A DNA stretch of 64,000 nucleotides from Bradyrhizobium erythrophlei (GTDB taxonomy: Bacteria; Pseudomonadota; Alphaproteobacteria; Rhizobiales; Xanthobacteraceae): positions 2,108,001 to 2,172,000 of the forward strand of contig NZ_LT670818.1 of the NCBI RefSeq assembly GCF_900129505.1, given 5' to 3'. The position numbers and the translations under genes were made by a program. A model generated the notes under the pieces. It did not search any database. It saw only the letters and a program-made list of their open reading frames with translations, and was not told the DNA's origin. This document shows positions 25,788 through 34,132 of this stretch, in pieces. Position 1 is the first letter of the stretch. Each line of letters starts with the position of its first letter.

Positions 25788-27569
25788 CTAGCGTCTGTCG
25801 GAAAGACCCGCCAGCATCATCGCCACCTTGAGATCCTGCATTCCCGCTCTGGCGTCGCTCGCAACCTGGAATGCCAGTGGGGTCGGGTTCAACGGCAAAT
25901 GCGTAACGTTGGCTGGGCCGCGCGGCGGCTCAAACGCTTCAGCGCCGCTCGCGCCGGAGCGAATCCGGTCCAGCTGCCGGACGGCGCGGCGCATCTCGCG
26001 CAGTCCGGCATCGAGCGGCGCCGCCAGCGGCCGATGCCCGGAGGTGACGCCGAGCGCCTGCGCCGCATTCGGCAGTCCGGCGCCGGTCTGCCAGGGGGCG
26101 CCGATCGGCTGCGCCGTGCCTTTGAGGATCTGGAACAGCCGCTCGATCCGCTGAAGATCCCGGCTCGCAAAGCCACTTCTGAAGTCGCCATGGTGGGCCA
26201 GGACCAAGGCCGCAAGCGCCGTCACATGGGCTGCGGCCAGCGAGGTGCCGTCGCAAACCGCGTAGCCGTCCGGCGACTGGCACGCAACGACCGCGACACC
26301 GGGCGCGCACAGGTCGAGTTCGGGTCCGCGGCATGAAAACAGCGGCACAAACAACCCTCCCCCGACCGCAACGGCGGCCGCCGCCTGAACCGCTTGTGGG
26401 CTGTCTTCCGGGTAGCTCCCGGTCTGGCCGATCGCCCCGATCGCCATGACATGCGGAGAGCACGCGGGAAACAGCACCGGTCCGGCAGAATTTCCCGCGG
26501 CGGCGATCACACCGACGCCTTGCTGTTTCGCCGCGGCGATACGCTGCTCGATGATAGCCGAACCGCGTTCGCAGCCGAAACCGAGGCACGCAACATCGAT
26601 GCCCGCTTGCAGACAATAATCCAGCGCCGCTATGAGGTCGCTGCAACGCGCGTCGGGAGGAAGCTTGCAAACATACAGCTCGCTGTCCGGTGCGTAACCG
26701 CGGATCATGTGCGCCTCGTCCGGCGTGGCGGCTATGAGGCCCGCGCACGGCGTGCCATGGCCCATGAAATCCTGTGTCCAGGAGCGCTCTTCGCCGCCTC
26801 TGACATCGATGCCGTGAGTCACGCCCGCCAGTTGCTTGTGGCTGGTAGCAACGCCGCTGTCGATCAGGGCGATCTTGATACCAGCGCCGCGACATTCAGT
26901 CGGGAGCTGATCGAACCTCATTGCCGATGCGCCCCAGTCCAACTGGTCGGTTGGCGACAGCGGTTCCAGGGTAAGAGGGTTTACGGTGTCGGCCTGAAGG
27001 TCTGGCCGGTGACGCCATAACCCCCAATAGCCCGAGCGCGCATTGACAAACAGCTCGGCGACCGTTTCCGGCAGTTCGCCATGGAGGGCCAGATCTATTC
27101 TGCCATCCTTGCCGGTCTGCCCTTGCGCAGAGGCCTGGCTGCCGAGCAGGCGCACCTCGGCTTGCTCAATGGGTTCGCCGCCCTTGCCCGACACCTGGAT
27201 TGTCACCGTGGAATCCGGGCCGAGCGCGGTCATCGCAGGCATGGTCTGGAACCGTAGCGGCGCAGCCGCAAATGAAGCCGCTCGCAGGTAACGGTCCGGC
27301 TCGACGACGAATGCGCCAGCGCCGGACCGGCGCAGCGCGGCGGCGTTTTCTTCGGACATGCGGACCACCGCGATCGGCGGGGCAACCGCTTCGCGTTCGG
27401 CGTAGGTCCGCAGGATTTCGATATTGCCCGCACGTTTAAGCCGGTCGACCAGTTCCTGCTGAGTTACTTCCGATGCCACCGGGGCGATCATGTAGTGGCG
27501 TCCGGATGCGGGCTTGGGGCGCCGGCTGCTGCGCGAGGCGGAACGGGTATCGTCTGCACTTGCCATCAT
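25788..27569 (-). CDS. Leaderless S8 subtilisin-like protease with carboxypeptidase-regulatory-like domain
   Basis: A 593-residue protein with no signal peptide (MMASADDTRSASRSSRRPK). Residues about 30-110 resemble a subtilase prodomain. About 118-190 look like a carboxypeptidase-regulatory beta domain (TVTIQVSGKGGEPIEQAEV). The S8 domain follows with catalytic Asp in ALIDSGV near 236, His in DFMGHGTPCAG near 272, oxyanion Asn in AAAGNSAG, and Ser in CDGTSLAAAH near 443, a variant of GTSMAAPH. A charged tail of about 100 residues follows. ATG 27569 has GAGAGG upstream. It begins 16 bases after the small helical protein and is probably in one operon with it and the repeat protein, so it may process them. 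Confidence 0.88.
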   Translation of the reverse strand: MMASADDTRSASRSSRRPKPASGRHYMIAPVASEVTQQELVDRLKRAGNIEILRTYAEREAVAPPIAVVRMSEENAAALRRSGAGAFVVEPDRYLRAASFAAAPLRFQTMPAMTALGPDSTVTIQVSGKGGEPIEQAEVRLLGSQASAQGQTGKDGRIDLALHGELPETVAELFVNARSGYWGLWRHRPDLQADTVNPLTLEPLSPTDQLDWGASAMRFDQLPTECRGAGIKIALIDSGVATSHKQLAGVTHGIDVRGGEERSWTQDFMGHGTPCAGLIAATPDEAHMIRGYAPDSELYVCKLPPDARCSDLIAALDYCLQAGIDVACLGFGCERGSAIIEQRIAAAKQQGVGVIAAAGNSAGPVLFPACSPHVMAIGAIGQTGSYPEDSPQAVQAAAAVAVGGGLFVPLFSCRGPELDLCAPGVAVVACQSPDGYAVCDGTSLAAAHVTALAALVLAHHGDFRSGFASRDLQRIERLFQILKGTAQPIGAPWQTGAGLPNAAQALGVTSGHRPLAAPLDAGLREMRRAVRQLDRIRSGASGAEAFEPPRGPANVTHLPLNPTPLAFQVASDARAGMQDLKVAMMLAGLSDRR

Positions 27570-27585
27570 GGCACTGCCTCTCAAT

Positions 27586-28044
27586 TCAATGAATTGACGA
27601 TAGAGTCTGTTCGGACGATGCCGAGCGCGGCGGTGGGATCCGGGGATCGGCGGCGCGGATCGTTTCAATCACGCGGTACGCCAGCCAAATCCGATTGAAG
27701 GCCTCGGCATAATCCCGCACGGCAAACCGATGCGCGGCTTGCGTGACGACGGGAACGCAGCCTTCCAGGCCGGCATACAACGCGGCATTGGCCTCAAGAT
27801 AGGCCGAAAGCGTGCGGAGCGAGTCCGCAATCATATCTGCGATCAGGTTCGCCGCTGCCTGGTGATCGAGCGCCGGGTTCGGAACCACGGCGTTGTCTTG
27901 TGTAGTCTGGGAGGGCTGCTCAAAGCCTTGCGACTGCAGCCGCATCAAGAGCGGCATCAAATTGCCGAGCAAGCCAAGGAGCCGTTGAATGTCTGGCGGC
28001 TGCGGCTGGGATGCCGTCGCGGCAGAGGGATTGGAAGCTGACAT
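27586..28044 (-). CDS. Small helical protein of the subtilase cassette (unknown function)
   Basis: A 152-residue protein without signal peptide or recognised domain. The N-terminus is Ser/Ala/Gln/Pro-rich. Residues 18-41 (DIQRLLGLLGNLMPLLMRLQ) form an amphipathic helix with a pattern like the triple repeat of the next gene upstream. The middle (AAANLIADMIADSLRTLSAYLEANA) and later part (RDYAEAFNRIWLAYRVIETI) also look helical. The tail is Pro/Ser-rich. ATG 28044 has GGAGAA upstream, much like the site of its neighbour. Flanked by a repeat protein and a subtilase, it could be a substrate, adaptor or structural partner (inference). Confidence 0.72.
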   Translation of the reverse strand: MSASNPSAATASQPQPPDIQRLLGLLGNLMPLLMRLQSQGFEQPSQTTQDNAVVPNPALDHQAAANLIADMIADSLRTLSAYLEANAALYAGLEGCVPVVTQAAHRFAVRDYAEAFNRIWLAYRVIETIRAADPRIPPPRSASSEQTLSSIH

Positions 28045-28148
28045 CGATGTTCTCCTTCATCGGGACGCATTCGTTAGTAGCGGAGGGCGACGGCCGCCGC
28101 TTCACGCGAGCGGCGGCCGTACCTCACCGTCGGGCTGGCAGCGCGCGG

Positions 28149-28916
28149 TCAGATCATCCGTTGCTGGTTAAAAGCCTGAAGGTTGCCGATGACTTGCGGG
28201 ATCACCCCGATGAGCTGGCGGGTAACATCCGCGACGTCCTGTTGTGTCAGTTGACGCTGCTGCTGTCCCCAGGCGCCCGGAGCGCCGAAGGCCGATTGGA
28301 ACTGCGGCATTCCATACGGCGCGCCGAAACTCTGCCCGGGATTGCCCTGCCCGAATTGGCCGAGACCGAGCCCGCCCTGCATGGCCGCGTACTGGAGCTG
28401 CGGCTGGCCCTGCAGCATCCCGATAATCTGCGGCACGATCGGCAGCAGCTGCCTTACCACTTCGTTGACATCCTGCTGACTGAGCTGCCGCGGTGCCTGG
28501 CCGTAAGCGGCGTATCCCATTGCAGCATGCGGTGACTGCGCCTGAGCCAGAATCTGCGGCAGCGCCGGCGCCAACTGCCGCACCACTTCGGTCACGTCCT
28601 GCTGTGAAAGCTGCCGCTGCTGCTGGCCGCCCCATTGAGGCTGCTGTTGTTGGCCCCAGCCCTGAGGTTGCGCGCCCCATCCGGCGTTGTATCCGAAAGC
28701 GCCGATAGAGGGCTGTCCGCCATATTGGCCGTATTGCTGGCCATAGGCTGCTTGTCCATAACCGCCGTGCCCGTAACCGCCAATCGCCTGCATCCACGGC
28801 GCGTTGGCCCACGCGCCGTATGGCTGGGCGGTTTGAGAACTGAAACCGCCCCATTGCTGCGGACCGAACTGAGGATTATGCGCCGGATTCTGTTGCTGTG
28901 TGTCGAAGTAGGTCAT
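28149..28916 (-). CDS. Gln/Gly/Tyr-rich protein with three copies of a helical repeat
   Basis: A 255-residue, signal-less protein. The first 95 residues are low complexity, rich in Gly, Gln, Tyr, Trp and Ala (YGHGGYGQAAYGQQYGQYGG), like prion-like or amyloid-forming segments. Three copies of a repeat of about 24 residues follow near 101, 143 and 221, with consensus RQL-S/T-QQDV-x-E/D-V-V/T-RQL and then a hydrophobic PQI-I/L end. They are joined by Gly/Gln/Pro-rich linkers. It ends NLQAFNQQRMI. Strong ribosome binding site AAGGAG before ATG 28916. I do not recognise the family. It is the first gene of an apparent operon with the small helical protein and subtilase. Confidence 0.78.
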   Translation of the reverse strand: MTYFDTQQQNPAHNPQFGPQQWGGFSSQTAQPYGAWANAPWMQAIGGYGHGGYGQAAYGQQYGQYGGQPSIGAFGYNAGWGAQPQGWGQQQQPQWGGQQQRQLSQQDVTEVVRQLAPALPQILAQAQSPHAAMGYAAYGQAPRQLSQQDVNEVVRQLLPIVPQIIGMLQGQPQLQYAAMQGGLGLGQFGQGNPGQSFGAPYGMPQFQSAFGAPGAWGQQQRQLTQQDVADVTRQLIGVIPQVIGNLQAFNQQRMI

Positions 28917-29492
28917 CGCTTTTCTCCTTGCGATGGTTGGTGCCCCTCAGCCCACTACGAACAAAGACCATCGGCCTTCGCACGCTAACTACTCGTAATG
29001 AGAGCAAAGCCTTGGTCGCACAGCCAAGCTTTGGTCGCACAACTAAAGACGAAATCACTCGCTCTCCGTCACTGAAGATCAATCGGGATCACTCAATCGG
29101 GACAGGTCCGCCCGAGCGCGTCTGCCCAAATCCGTCAACGTCCGTGCCGTTTCCGCGGCGAGACGCTTTTCAGAGAACAGAAGGATGGCGGTGTTGGACA
29201 GAGTCGAGGGACGAATGCGAATGCGGCCGTCGTTGCCTGTCGCGCTTGAATTCATCCCGGATGCGAGCTGACCGTGGTCCGGTTCGATGCTCCGTTTTGT
29301 TCGCTCCCGAAATATTTTTTATGAGCGTGAGAATTCTGATGCGACAATGCATCGAACGAGCGATATTTTTGCGGAGCCCCAGCGTTATTTTTGTGAAGAC
29401 TCTGTGCACGGTTCCAAAATGCCGTGCCCTCGCTGCGCGACCGGCAAATGCAGCTATGCAATTTTATACGGCTACGACATTTGATTCGAACA
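28917..29492. other. Long leader region upstream of the repeat-protein operon
   Basis: A 576-base gap less GC-rich than its surroundings (for example ATATTTTTTATGAG near 29312). No convincing gene was found; a 228-codon plus-strand frame over it runs into the M48 gene and lacks coding character. An exact 11-base direct repeat, TTGGTCGCACA, at 29012 and 29031 is listed separately. Confidence 0.6.
29012..29041 (-). promoter_or_regulatory. Direct repeat TTGGTCGCACA upstream of the repeat-protein operon
   Basis: Two exact 11-base copies, 29012-29022 and 29031-29041, 19 bases apart, about 100 bases upstream of the start of the Gln/Gly-rich protein. Position and spacing fit a regulator-binding site, but no regulator is known. 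Confidence 0.35.
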
Positions 29493-30572
29493 TCAGCAGG
29501 CAAGACCAAGCAGCGCGCCGACGCGCTCCGAGGTGGCGGGATGGCTTCGAAGCAGGCGCATTGGGCCATCCTCATACGCCGTGACGGAAAGGGCCGGAAA
29601 ACCGGCATGGTGCCGCTCGAGCTTGTCGAGCGCGGCGATCAGCGCTTGGGAGTCTCCGGTCAGTTCCAGCGCGGTCGCATCCGCATCCAGTTCGCGCGTG
29701 CGTGACAGGGCCAGGCGAAGCAACTGGCCGATTGCCGGCGCGGCATTCAGCAGCGCCGCCAGGTACCGATTGAGCGGCATGCCGCCATGTTGCGCACGCA
29801 GCGATGCGAGACCGGTCGACGAGGTCCACTCGATCGCACGATGCTGCGCCGCTGCCCAGCTCATCGCCCAGGCGTCATTGTTGCGGATGTGAGCGACTTC
29901 ATGGGCCATGATGCCGGCCATCTCGTCGCGCGTCATCCCGCGCAGCAGTCCCTCGGTCAGCACGATCGCGGCGTCCTCGGGGCCACCCAGTGCATAGGCA
30001 TTCATGTCGGCGGGAGCCGCGATGCAATAAAGATCCGGTAATCGGGACAGGCCGGCGCGGTGGCAGACGCTCGCCAGCATATCAAAGAGTTCGGGCAGTT
30101 CAGCCGGATTCAGGAGGCGCGCGCCGAACCAGCGGTACATCGCCTCGCGCGATATCGTCGAGCCGCCGGGTTGCGGTGCGTTTCCGACCAGTGCTCGCCG
30201 AGCGCCCTCGGGCCCGCCGACGATCCAGCCGCATACCGCGTGCAGCAGCGTCATCGCCGCCAGTGCCAACGCCGACGATCGAAGGTTTGAACTTGGATGG
30301 GCCGGCCGTTGAGGCCGCCTGAGCGCTTGATCCTGCGAATCCACCTGAATCTGGCAGCGCAGGAAAGTGCCGGCCTGTTGTAACGGGAAAAGGATTTCGA
30401 CGATGACGGCCGCGCCGGATCGTAGAACGCGCAGCATTTGCATCTGCGGTGCAGGACGCACCAGCGCAAATGATATGCGAGGGGAGGGTTCGGCGAAGGC
30501 ATAGGGCCGCGCGCGCCGAGCTTCGCGTTCCAAGCTAATGTTAAACACCCCCGCAGTCCCCCAAACCGCCAC
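29493..30572 (-). CDS. M48-family zinc metallopeptidase (HtpX/BepA-like catalytic domain)
   Basis: About 359 residues. The zinc site HEVAH is near residue 224 in IMAHEVAHIRNNDAWA. The third ligand Glu lies in RTRELDADATALELTG near 290, the standard M48 pattern. One hydrophobic segment (SALALAAMTLLHAVCGWIVGG) lies around residues 100-120 and could anchor the enzyme, leaving an unusual N-terminal part of about 100 residues. The GTG at 30572 is only the longest possible start; ATG 30443 or 30437 would shorten it. It lies 576 bases upstream of the repeat-protein operon on the same strand. M48 proteases usually handle membrane-protein quality control. Confidence 0.85.
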   Translation of the reverse strand: MAVWGTAGVFNISLEREARRARPYAFAEPSPRISFALVRPAPQMQMLRVLRSGAAVIVEILFPLQQAGTFLRCQIQVDSQDQALRRPQRPAHPSSNLRSSALALAAMTLLHAVCGWIVGGPEGARRALVGNAPQPGGSTISREAMYRWFGARLLNPAELPELFDMLASVCHRAGLSRLPDLYCIAAPADMNAYALGGPEDAAIVLTEGLLRGMTRDEMAGIMAHEVAHIRNNDAWAMSWAAAQHRAIEWTSSTGLASLRAQHGGMPLNRYLAALLNAAPAIGQLLRLALSRTRELDADATALELTGDSQALIAALDKLERHHAGFPALSVTAYEDGPMRLLRSHPATSERVGALLGLAC

Positions 30573-30818
30573 CCCATCGTCAGGCTAAGCTTCGACCAGG
30601 CTACTGTCATGCCAATTTCATGCCGCAGCCACAGAAAAGACTCACACAGCAACTGAATACCGTGGAACTACGGTGAACGCGGGCCAGACAACCGGCGCGC
30701 TGCCATCCATTGGAAATCTCAATTGGCATTGGTCTCTGTCACCGCGCCAAGGCGATTGCGTTCAATTCGCAACGCCGCTGCCTCGGGGCCGCTTGCCGCC
30801 GCGCGCGGTGCACTCCCA

Positions 30819-31493
30819 CTACTGCAGTGGCGGATCCCCGCTGGTGCGCTTCTTGGCGAGATCCATTTCGGTGACCGCGATCAGGATTTCCGCGCGGGTC
30901 TTGAGGTCGGGCGCTTCAAGCATCGCCTGCTTCTCCGGCGGGCCGTAGGGCGACATCATCGCCAGCGCATTGACCAGCGCCTCATTGGGCGCGCTCTCGA
31001 CGCCTTCCCAGTCGACCTTGAGATCGTTGGCCTTGAGAAAATCCGTCAGCACCGCCAGTAACGCCTCGCGGTCGACCGCTTCCTCGCCCTTACGCGCGGT
31101 GAAATCGTCGATGAAGGGAAAAAAATCCACCTTGCATTGCCGGTACGCCGTCAGCACCGTCATCTCCTCGATCACCTTGAAGCGCGCGATGCCGGTGAGT
31201 TCGAGGATGTAGCGGCCGTCGCCGGATTCGGCGAGCTGAGTGATGCGTCCGGCGCAGCCGACGCGAAACAGTCTCGGTCTGGTCTCGTCCTGCGTATGGG
31301 ACACGTCGGGCTGGATCATCCCGATCAGCCGATGGCCGTCGCGGAACGTGTCGTCCACCATCGCCAGATAGCGCGTCTCGAAGATGTTGAGCGGCATCTG
31401 GCCGCGCGGCAGCAGCAACGCGCCGGGCAGCGGAAACACCGGGATCACCTCGGGAAGGTCGCCGGGCCCGCGATATTCGGCATTGATCGGCAT
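30819..31493 (-). CDS. LON substrate-binding-domain protein
   Basis: A 224-residue protein matching the N-terminal (substrate-binding) domain of Lon protease but lacking the ATPase and peptidase parts. Signature: VIPVFPLPGALLLPRGQMPLNIFETRYLAMV, then RLIGMIQP, FRVGCAGRITQ and LTGIARFKV. Such stand-alone proteins are widespread and of unknown function. The ATG at 31493 gives the family start; the frame is open to 31634. It follows the CnoX-like gene on the same strand with a 26-base gap, suggesting a protein-quality-control pair (inference). Confidence 0.92.
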   Translation of the reverse strand: MPINAEYRGPGDLPEVIPVFPLPGALLLPRGQMPLNIFETRYLAMVDDTFRDGHRLIGMIQPDVSHTQDETRPRLFRVGCAGRITQLAESGDGRYILELTGIARFKVIEEMTVLTAYRQCKVDFFPFIDDFTARKGEEAVDREALLAVLTDFLKANDLKVDWEGVESAPNEALVNALAMMSPYGPPEKQAMLEAPDLKTRAEILIAVTEMDLAKKRTSGDPPLQ

Positions 31494-31519
31494 CGGCGGT
31501 CCGAACTGTTCGCTGGTGG

Positions 31520-32425
31520 TTATGAAAACAGTATGGTCGACAGCCGCTTGCGTCCCTCGACGGTGGCCTCGTCGGTCGGCCCCCAGGCCTCGAAGAACTG
31601 CACCAGTTGCTTGCGCGCGCCGTCCTCGTTCCATTTGCGGTCGCGCTTGACGATTTCGAGCAGCTGTTGGGTCGCTTCAGCGCGCTTGCCGGAGGCGTTG
31701 AGCGCAGTCGCCAGATCGAATCTAGCCTGATGATCGAGCGGATTTGCGGCGACTTTCTGTTCCAGCTCAGTGACCGGGCCGACCGACTTGGCCTGCTCGG
31801 CGAGATCGATCGAAGCCTGCACGGCTTTCACCGCCGCATCGTTGCGCTTCGATTCCGGGACCATGGCCAGCGTCTGCTTGGCCTGGTCTATGGCGCCGGT
31901 CGCCACGTAGGTTTTCGCCAGTCCCGCGAGCGCTGCGATATTGGTGGCATCCGTCGCCAGCACCTCGGCGTAGATCTGCGCCGCGGTAGCAGGGTCGCCA
32001 TCGGCAAGAACGGCCTCGGCCTCTTTGAGGACTTCCTCGACATTGGGCTCGCCCGGCGCGCCGGCGGTCAGCTTGTTGATAAAGGCGGTGACCTGGCTCT
32101 CCGGGACGGCGCCCATGAAGCCGTCGGCGGGTCGGCCGTCGACGAAGGCGATCACGGCGGGAATCGACTGGATACCCATCTGTCCCGGGATCGTGGGGTG
32201 CTCATCGATGTTCATCTTGACCAGCTTCACCTTGCCCTTGGCAGCCCGCACCGCCTTTTCAAGGAGCGGCGTGAGCTGGCGGCAGGGGCCGCACCAGGGC
32301 GCCCAGAAGTCGATCAGCACCGGCTGGCGCTTGGACTCCTCGATGACGTCCTTCACGAAGGTCTGGGTGGTCGTTTCCTTGATCAGATCGGGCGTCGGTC
32401 CGCTGCCCTGCTCTACTATCGTCAC
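31520..32425 (-). CDS. cnoX: Thioredoxin-TPR chaperone (CnoX/YbbN family)
   Basis: A 301-residue protein with an N-terminal thioredoxin fold (VLIDFWAPWCGPCRQLTPLLEKA, active-site WCGPC) and a C-terminal TPR region (LAGLAKTYVATGAIDQAKQTL, RFDLATALNASGKRAEATQQL). This architecture defines CnoX/YbbN, a chaperone that holds oxidised proteins and passes them to GroEL. The full CGPC pair suggests it also has redox activity, unlike E. coli CnoX. The GTG at 32425 has GAGG six bases upstream and gives VTIVEQGSG; the frame runs to 32509 without better signals. Confidence 0.92.
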   Translation of the reverse strand: MTIVEQGSGPTPDLIKETTTQTFVKDVIEESKRQPVLIDFWAPWCGPCRQLTPLLEKAVRAAKGKVKLVKMNIDEHPTIPGQMGIQSIPAVIAFVDGRPADGFMGAVPESQVTAFINKLTAGAPGEPNVEEVLKEAEAVLADGDPATAAQIYAEVLATDATNIAALAGLAKTYVATGAIDQAKQTLAMVPESKRNDAAVKAVQASIDLAEQAKSVGPVTELEQKVAANPLDHQARFDLATALNASGKRAEATQQLLEIVKRDRKWNEDGARKQLVQFFEAWGPTDEATVEGRKRLSTILFS

Positions 32426-32891
32426 GGGAATCCTCGCCTGATGTCTTGGTCCAATATCTTGGCCCGGTGTTCTGGCCCAATGTTTTGCGGATCGGGCCCG
32501 TTCTAGCACGCCCGCCGGGCTGGTTCAGAAATCTTCTCACCCAGATGGCGGTTGGCGGGCAAATTTCAATCGGTCCCGGGGACGGCAACGGGCCTCCCGA
32601 TCGGGCGGGCGACCTCGATCGCGACGCCGGCCGGCGGAAAGTACTGACGGGGAGGTTTCGCGGCTGGTTCGCCAAACGGCCCGAATCGCTGCGCGCGACC
32701 CTGGGCCGCTTGGCCGGGTTCCCGGCGAAACACGCGGAAACCGGGGTTTGGAGGGTATAGCGGTGGTTTTCGGGCCAATCTGGGCGCCCGATGGCGGGCC
32801 AAGAGCTCGCGTCTGCTGTTGCATTCAGGGGCGGCTTTTGGCATAGCTCTGCCCGTTGTTGTCGGCGTCACCGCCGCCAGCTCTTTCGGAC
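32426..32891. other. Gap upstream of CnoX with a 13-base tandem repeat
   Basis: A 466-base gene-free stretch. Near the CnoX start it contains three imperfect tandem copies of a 13-base unit (32445-32483; CTTGGTCCAATAT, CTTGGCCCGGTGT, TCTGGCCCAATGT). The rest holds only frames without coding character. Confidence 0.6.
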
Positions 32892-32966
<75 letters not shown>

Positions 32967-32998
32967 AATGTTTTCGGATTTGGCAGAGTTTGACGAAG

Positions 32999-33020
32999 GC
33001 CCGCTGACAAGCGGGCTTTT
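32999..33020 (+). terminator. Terminator after tRNA-Gly
   Basis: Stem GCCCGCT/AGCGGGC with loop GACA, followed by TTTTCGTT, about 33 bases after the tRNA 3' end. Confidence 0.75.
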
Positions 33021-33226
33021 CGTTGTTGGGCGATCCGCATCATCGCAACCCCGCGACGTCCCGTCCCGGATCCAGAGGCTTCACGCTCCTGTCGAGATCG
33101 GCCCATCGCCGGGCTCGGGCGGCAATCGGTCTGATCCTCGCGGATCTCATAAGCGGTCGTTGTCTTCATCCGCGGGTTGGGCTTTGATCCAGACATTCTT
33201 TATTTTGCAAATATTGGGAGGGTTCA

Positions 33227-33685
33227 TTGCGAAGACTTCACGCCCTGATCATCGCGCTTGCTGTTGTTGGTTTAACCCTTTCAGGTCCCGCCGGCGCCGA
33301 TCCCGCGGAGCAGGCCGTATCCAGCATCATCGAAAAATGGTCCGCCGGATTCACCAGGCTCGATGCTGACGCGCTGGCGTCGCTGTATTCCAGGAATGCA
33401 TTGTTCTTTGGTTCGACACCGCCGCTCTATAAAGGAAAAGAGGGTGTCGCAGCCTATTTCAACGCGCTGCCGCGATGGAAGTCACCGACAGTCCAGTTCA
33501 CCGATCTCGTAACCACGCCGATCGGCTCCGACGTCATCAACGTCGCCGGCACCGCTTCTTTCGTGGTGAGCGAGAACGCGCCCCCCGTCTCCTTCCGCCT
33601 GACATGGGTGATCATTCGAGAGGATGGCGACTGGAAAATCGCCAGTCACCATGTATCGCCCAAGACTGCCCCAGCGCCAAAGTAA
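33227..33685 (+). CDS. Secreted SnoaL/DUF4440-like protein
   Basis: A 152-residue protein with a signal peptide (MRRLHALIIALAVVGLTLSGPAGA) and a NTF2-like cone domain: AVSSIIEKWSAGFTRLDADALASLYSRNALFFG, YKGKEGVAAYFNALP, ending RLTWVIIREDGDWKIASHHVSP. This family includes SnoaL, DUF4440 and SgcJ-like proteins with many roles, so no activity can be assigned. The start is TTG 33227, supported by GGGAGGG five bases upstream. The first cistron after the tRNA. Confidence 0.82.
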   Translation: MRRLHALIIALAVVGLTLSGPAGADPAEQAVSSIIEKWSAGFTRLDADALASLYSRNALFFGSTPPLYKGKEGVAAYFNALPRWKSPTVQFTDLVTTPIGSDVINVAGTASFVVSENAPPVSFRLTWVIIREDGDWKIASHHVSPKTAPAPK

Positions 33686-34132
33686 GGGCGCTGGCCGAGA
33701 TTTCGGTGGGCCGGCGGAAGTAAATGAAGACGCTCTTCTTTCCGCCGATGCATCGACGCGCGCAGTGCCCTGAGATGATGCCCACGCTTGACGAACTCTC
33801 GCACCGTGGGAGCGCCGATTGCACGGCCCCCGGTTCGGCGCTGACGGGCTGCCTTCCGCCTAAGCAGCCCAGCATAAATGTATGCGATGCCATCTGCGAT
33901 GCCGCAGTGCAGCGCAGCCGATCGCAAAAATCCTCTCGAATGAAACCGGCTGGAAGAAATTTCTTCTCAATTTGTTGCGGCGTAATAACGGCGCGCGGCA
34001 ACGCTTCTCAGTCGCAATGGATGTGATAGCATTCCTCCGTCTGATCCACCTCACAACAGACCAAACGACGTCTCTCACGGGCGTTGAAAATAAGTAACAG
34101 GGCAGCCGCTTGGCTGCGTAGGGAGTGACGCG
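33686..34132. other. Gene-poor interval before the PQQ dehydrogenase
   Basis: A 447-base stretch with frames on both strands (for example plus 33724-34026) but no recognisable domain or good ribosome binding site for them. A small hairpin GGGCTGC...GCAGCCC lies near 33847. A promoter for the sugar dehydrogenase probably lies towards its end. Confidence 0.5.

Noticed and set aside
28898-29584. 228-residue plus-strand frame over the gap upstream of the repeat-protein operon
   Set aside because: Overlaps the end of the M48 gene, has poor coding character and no recognisable domain or good start.
33724-34026. 100-residue plus-strand frame between the SnoaL-like and PQQ genes
   Set aside because: Only a weak ribosome binding site, Cys/Ser-rich with no family resemblance.
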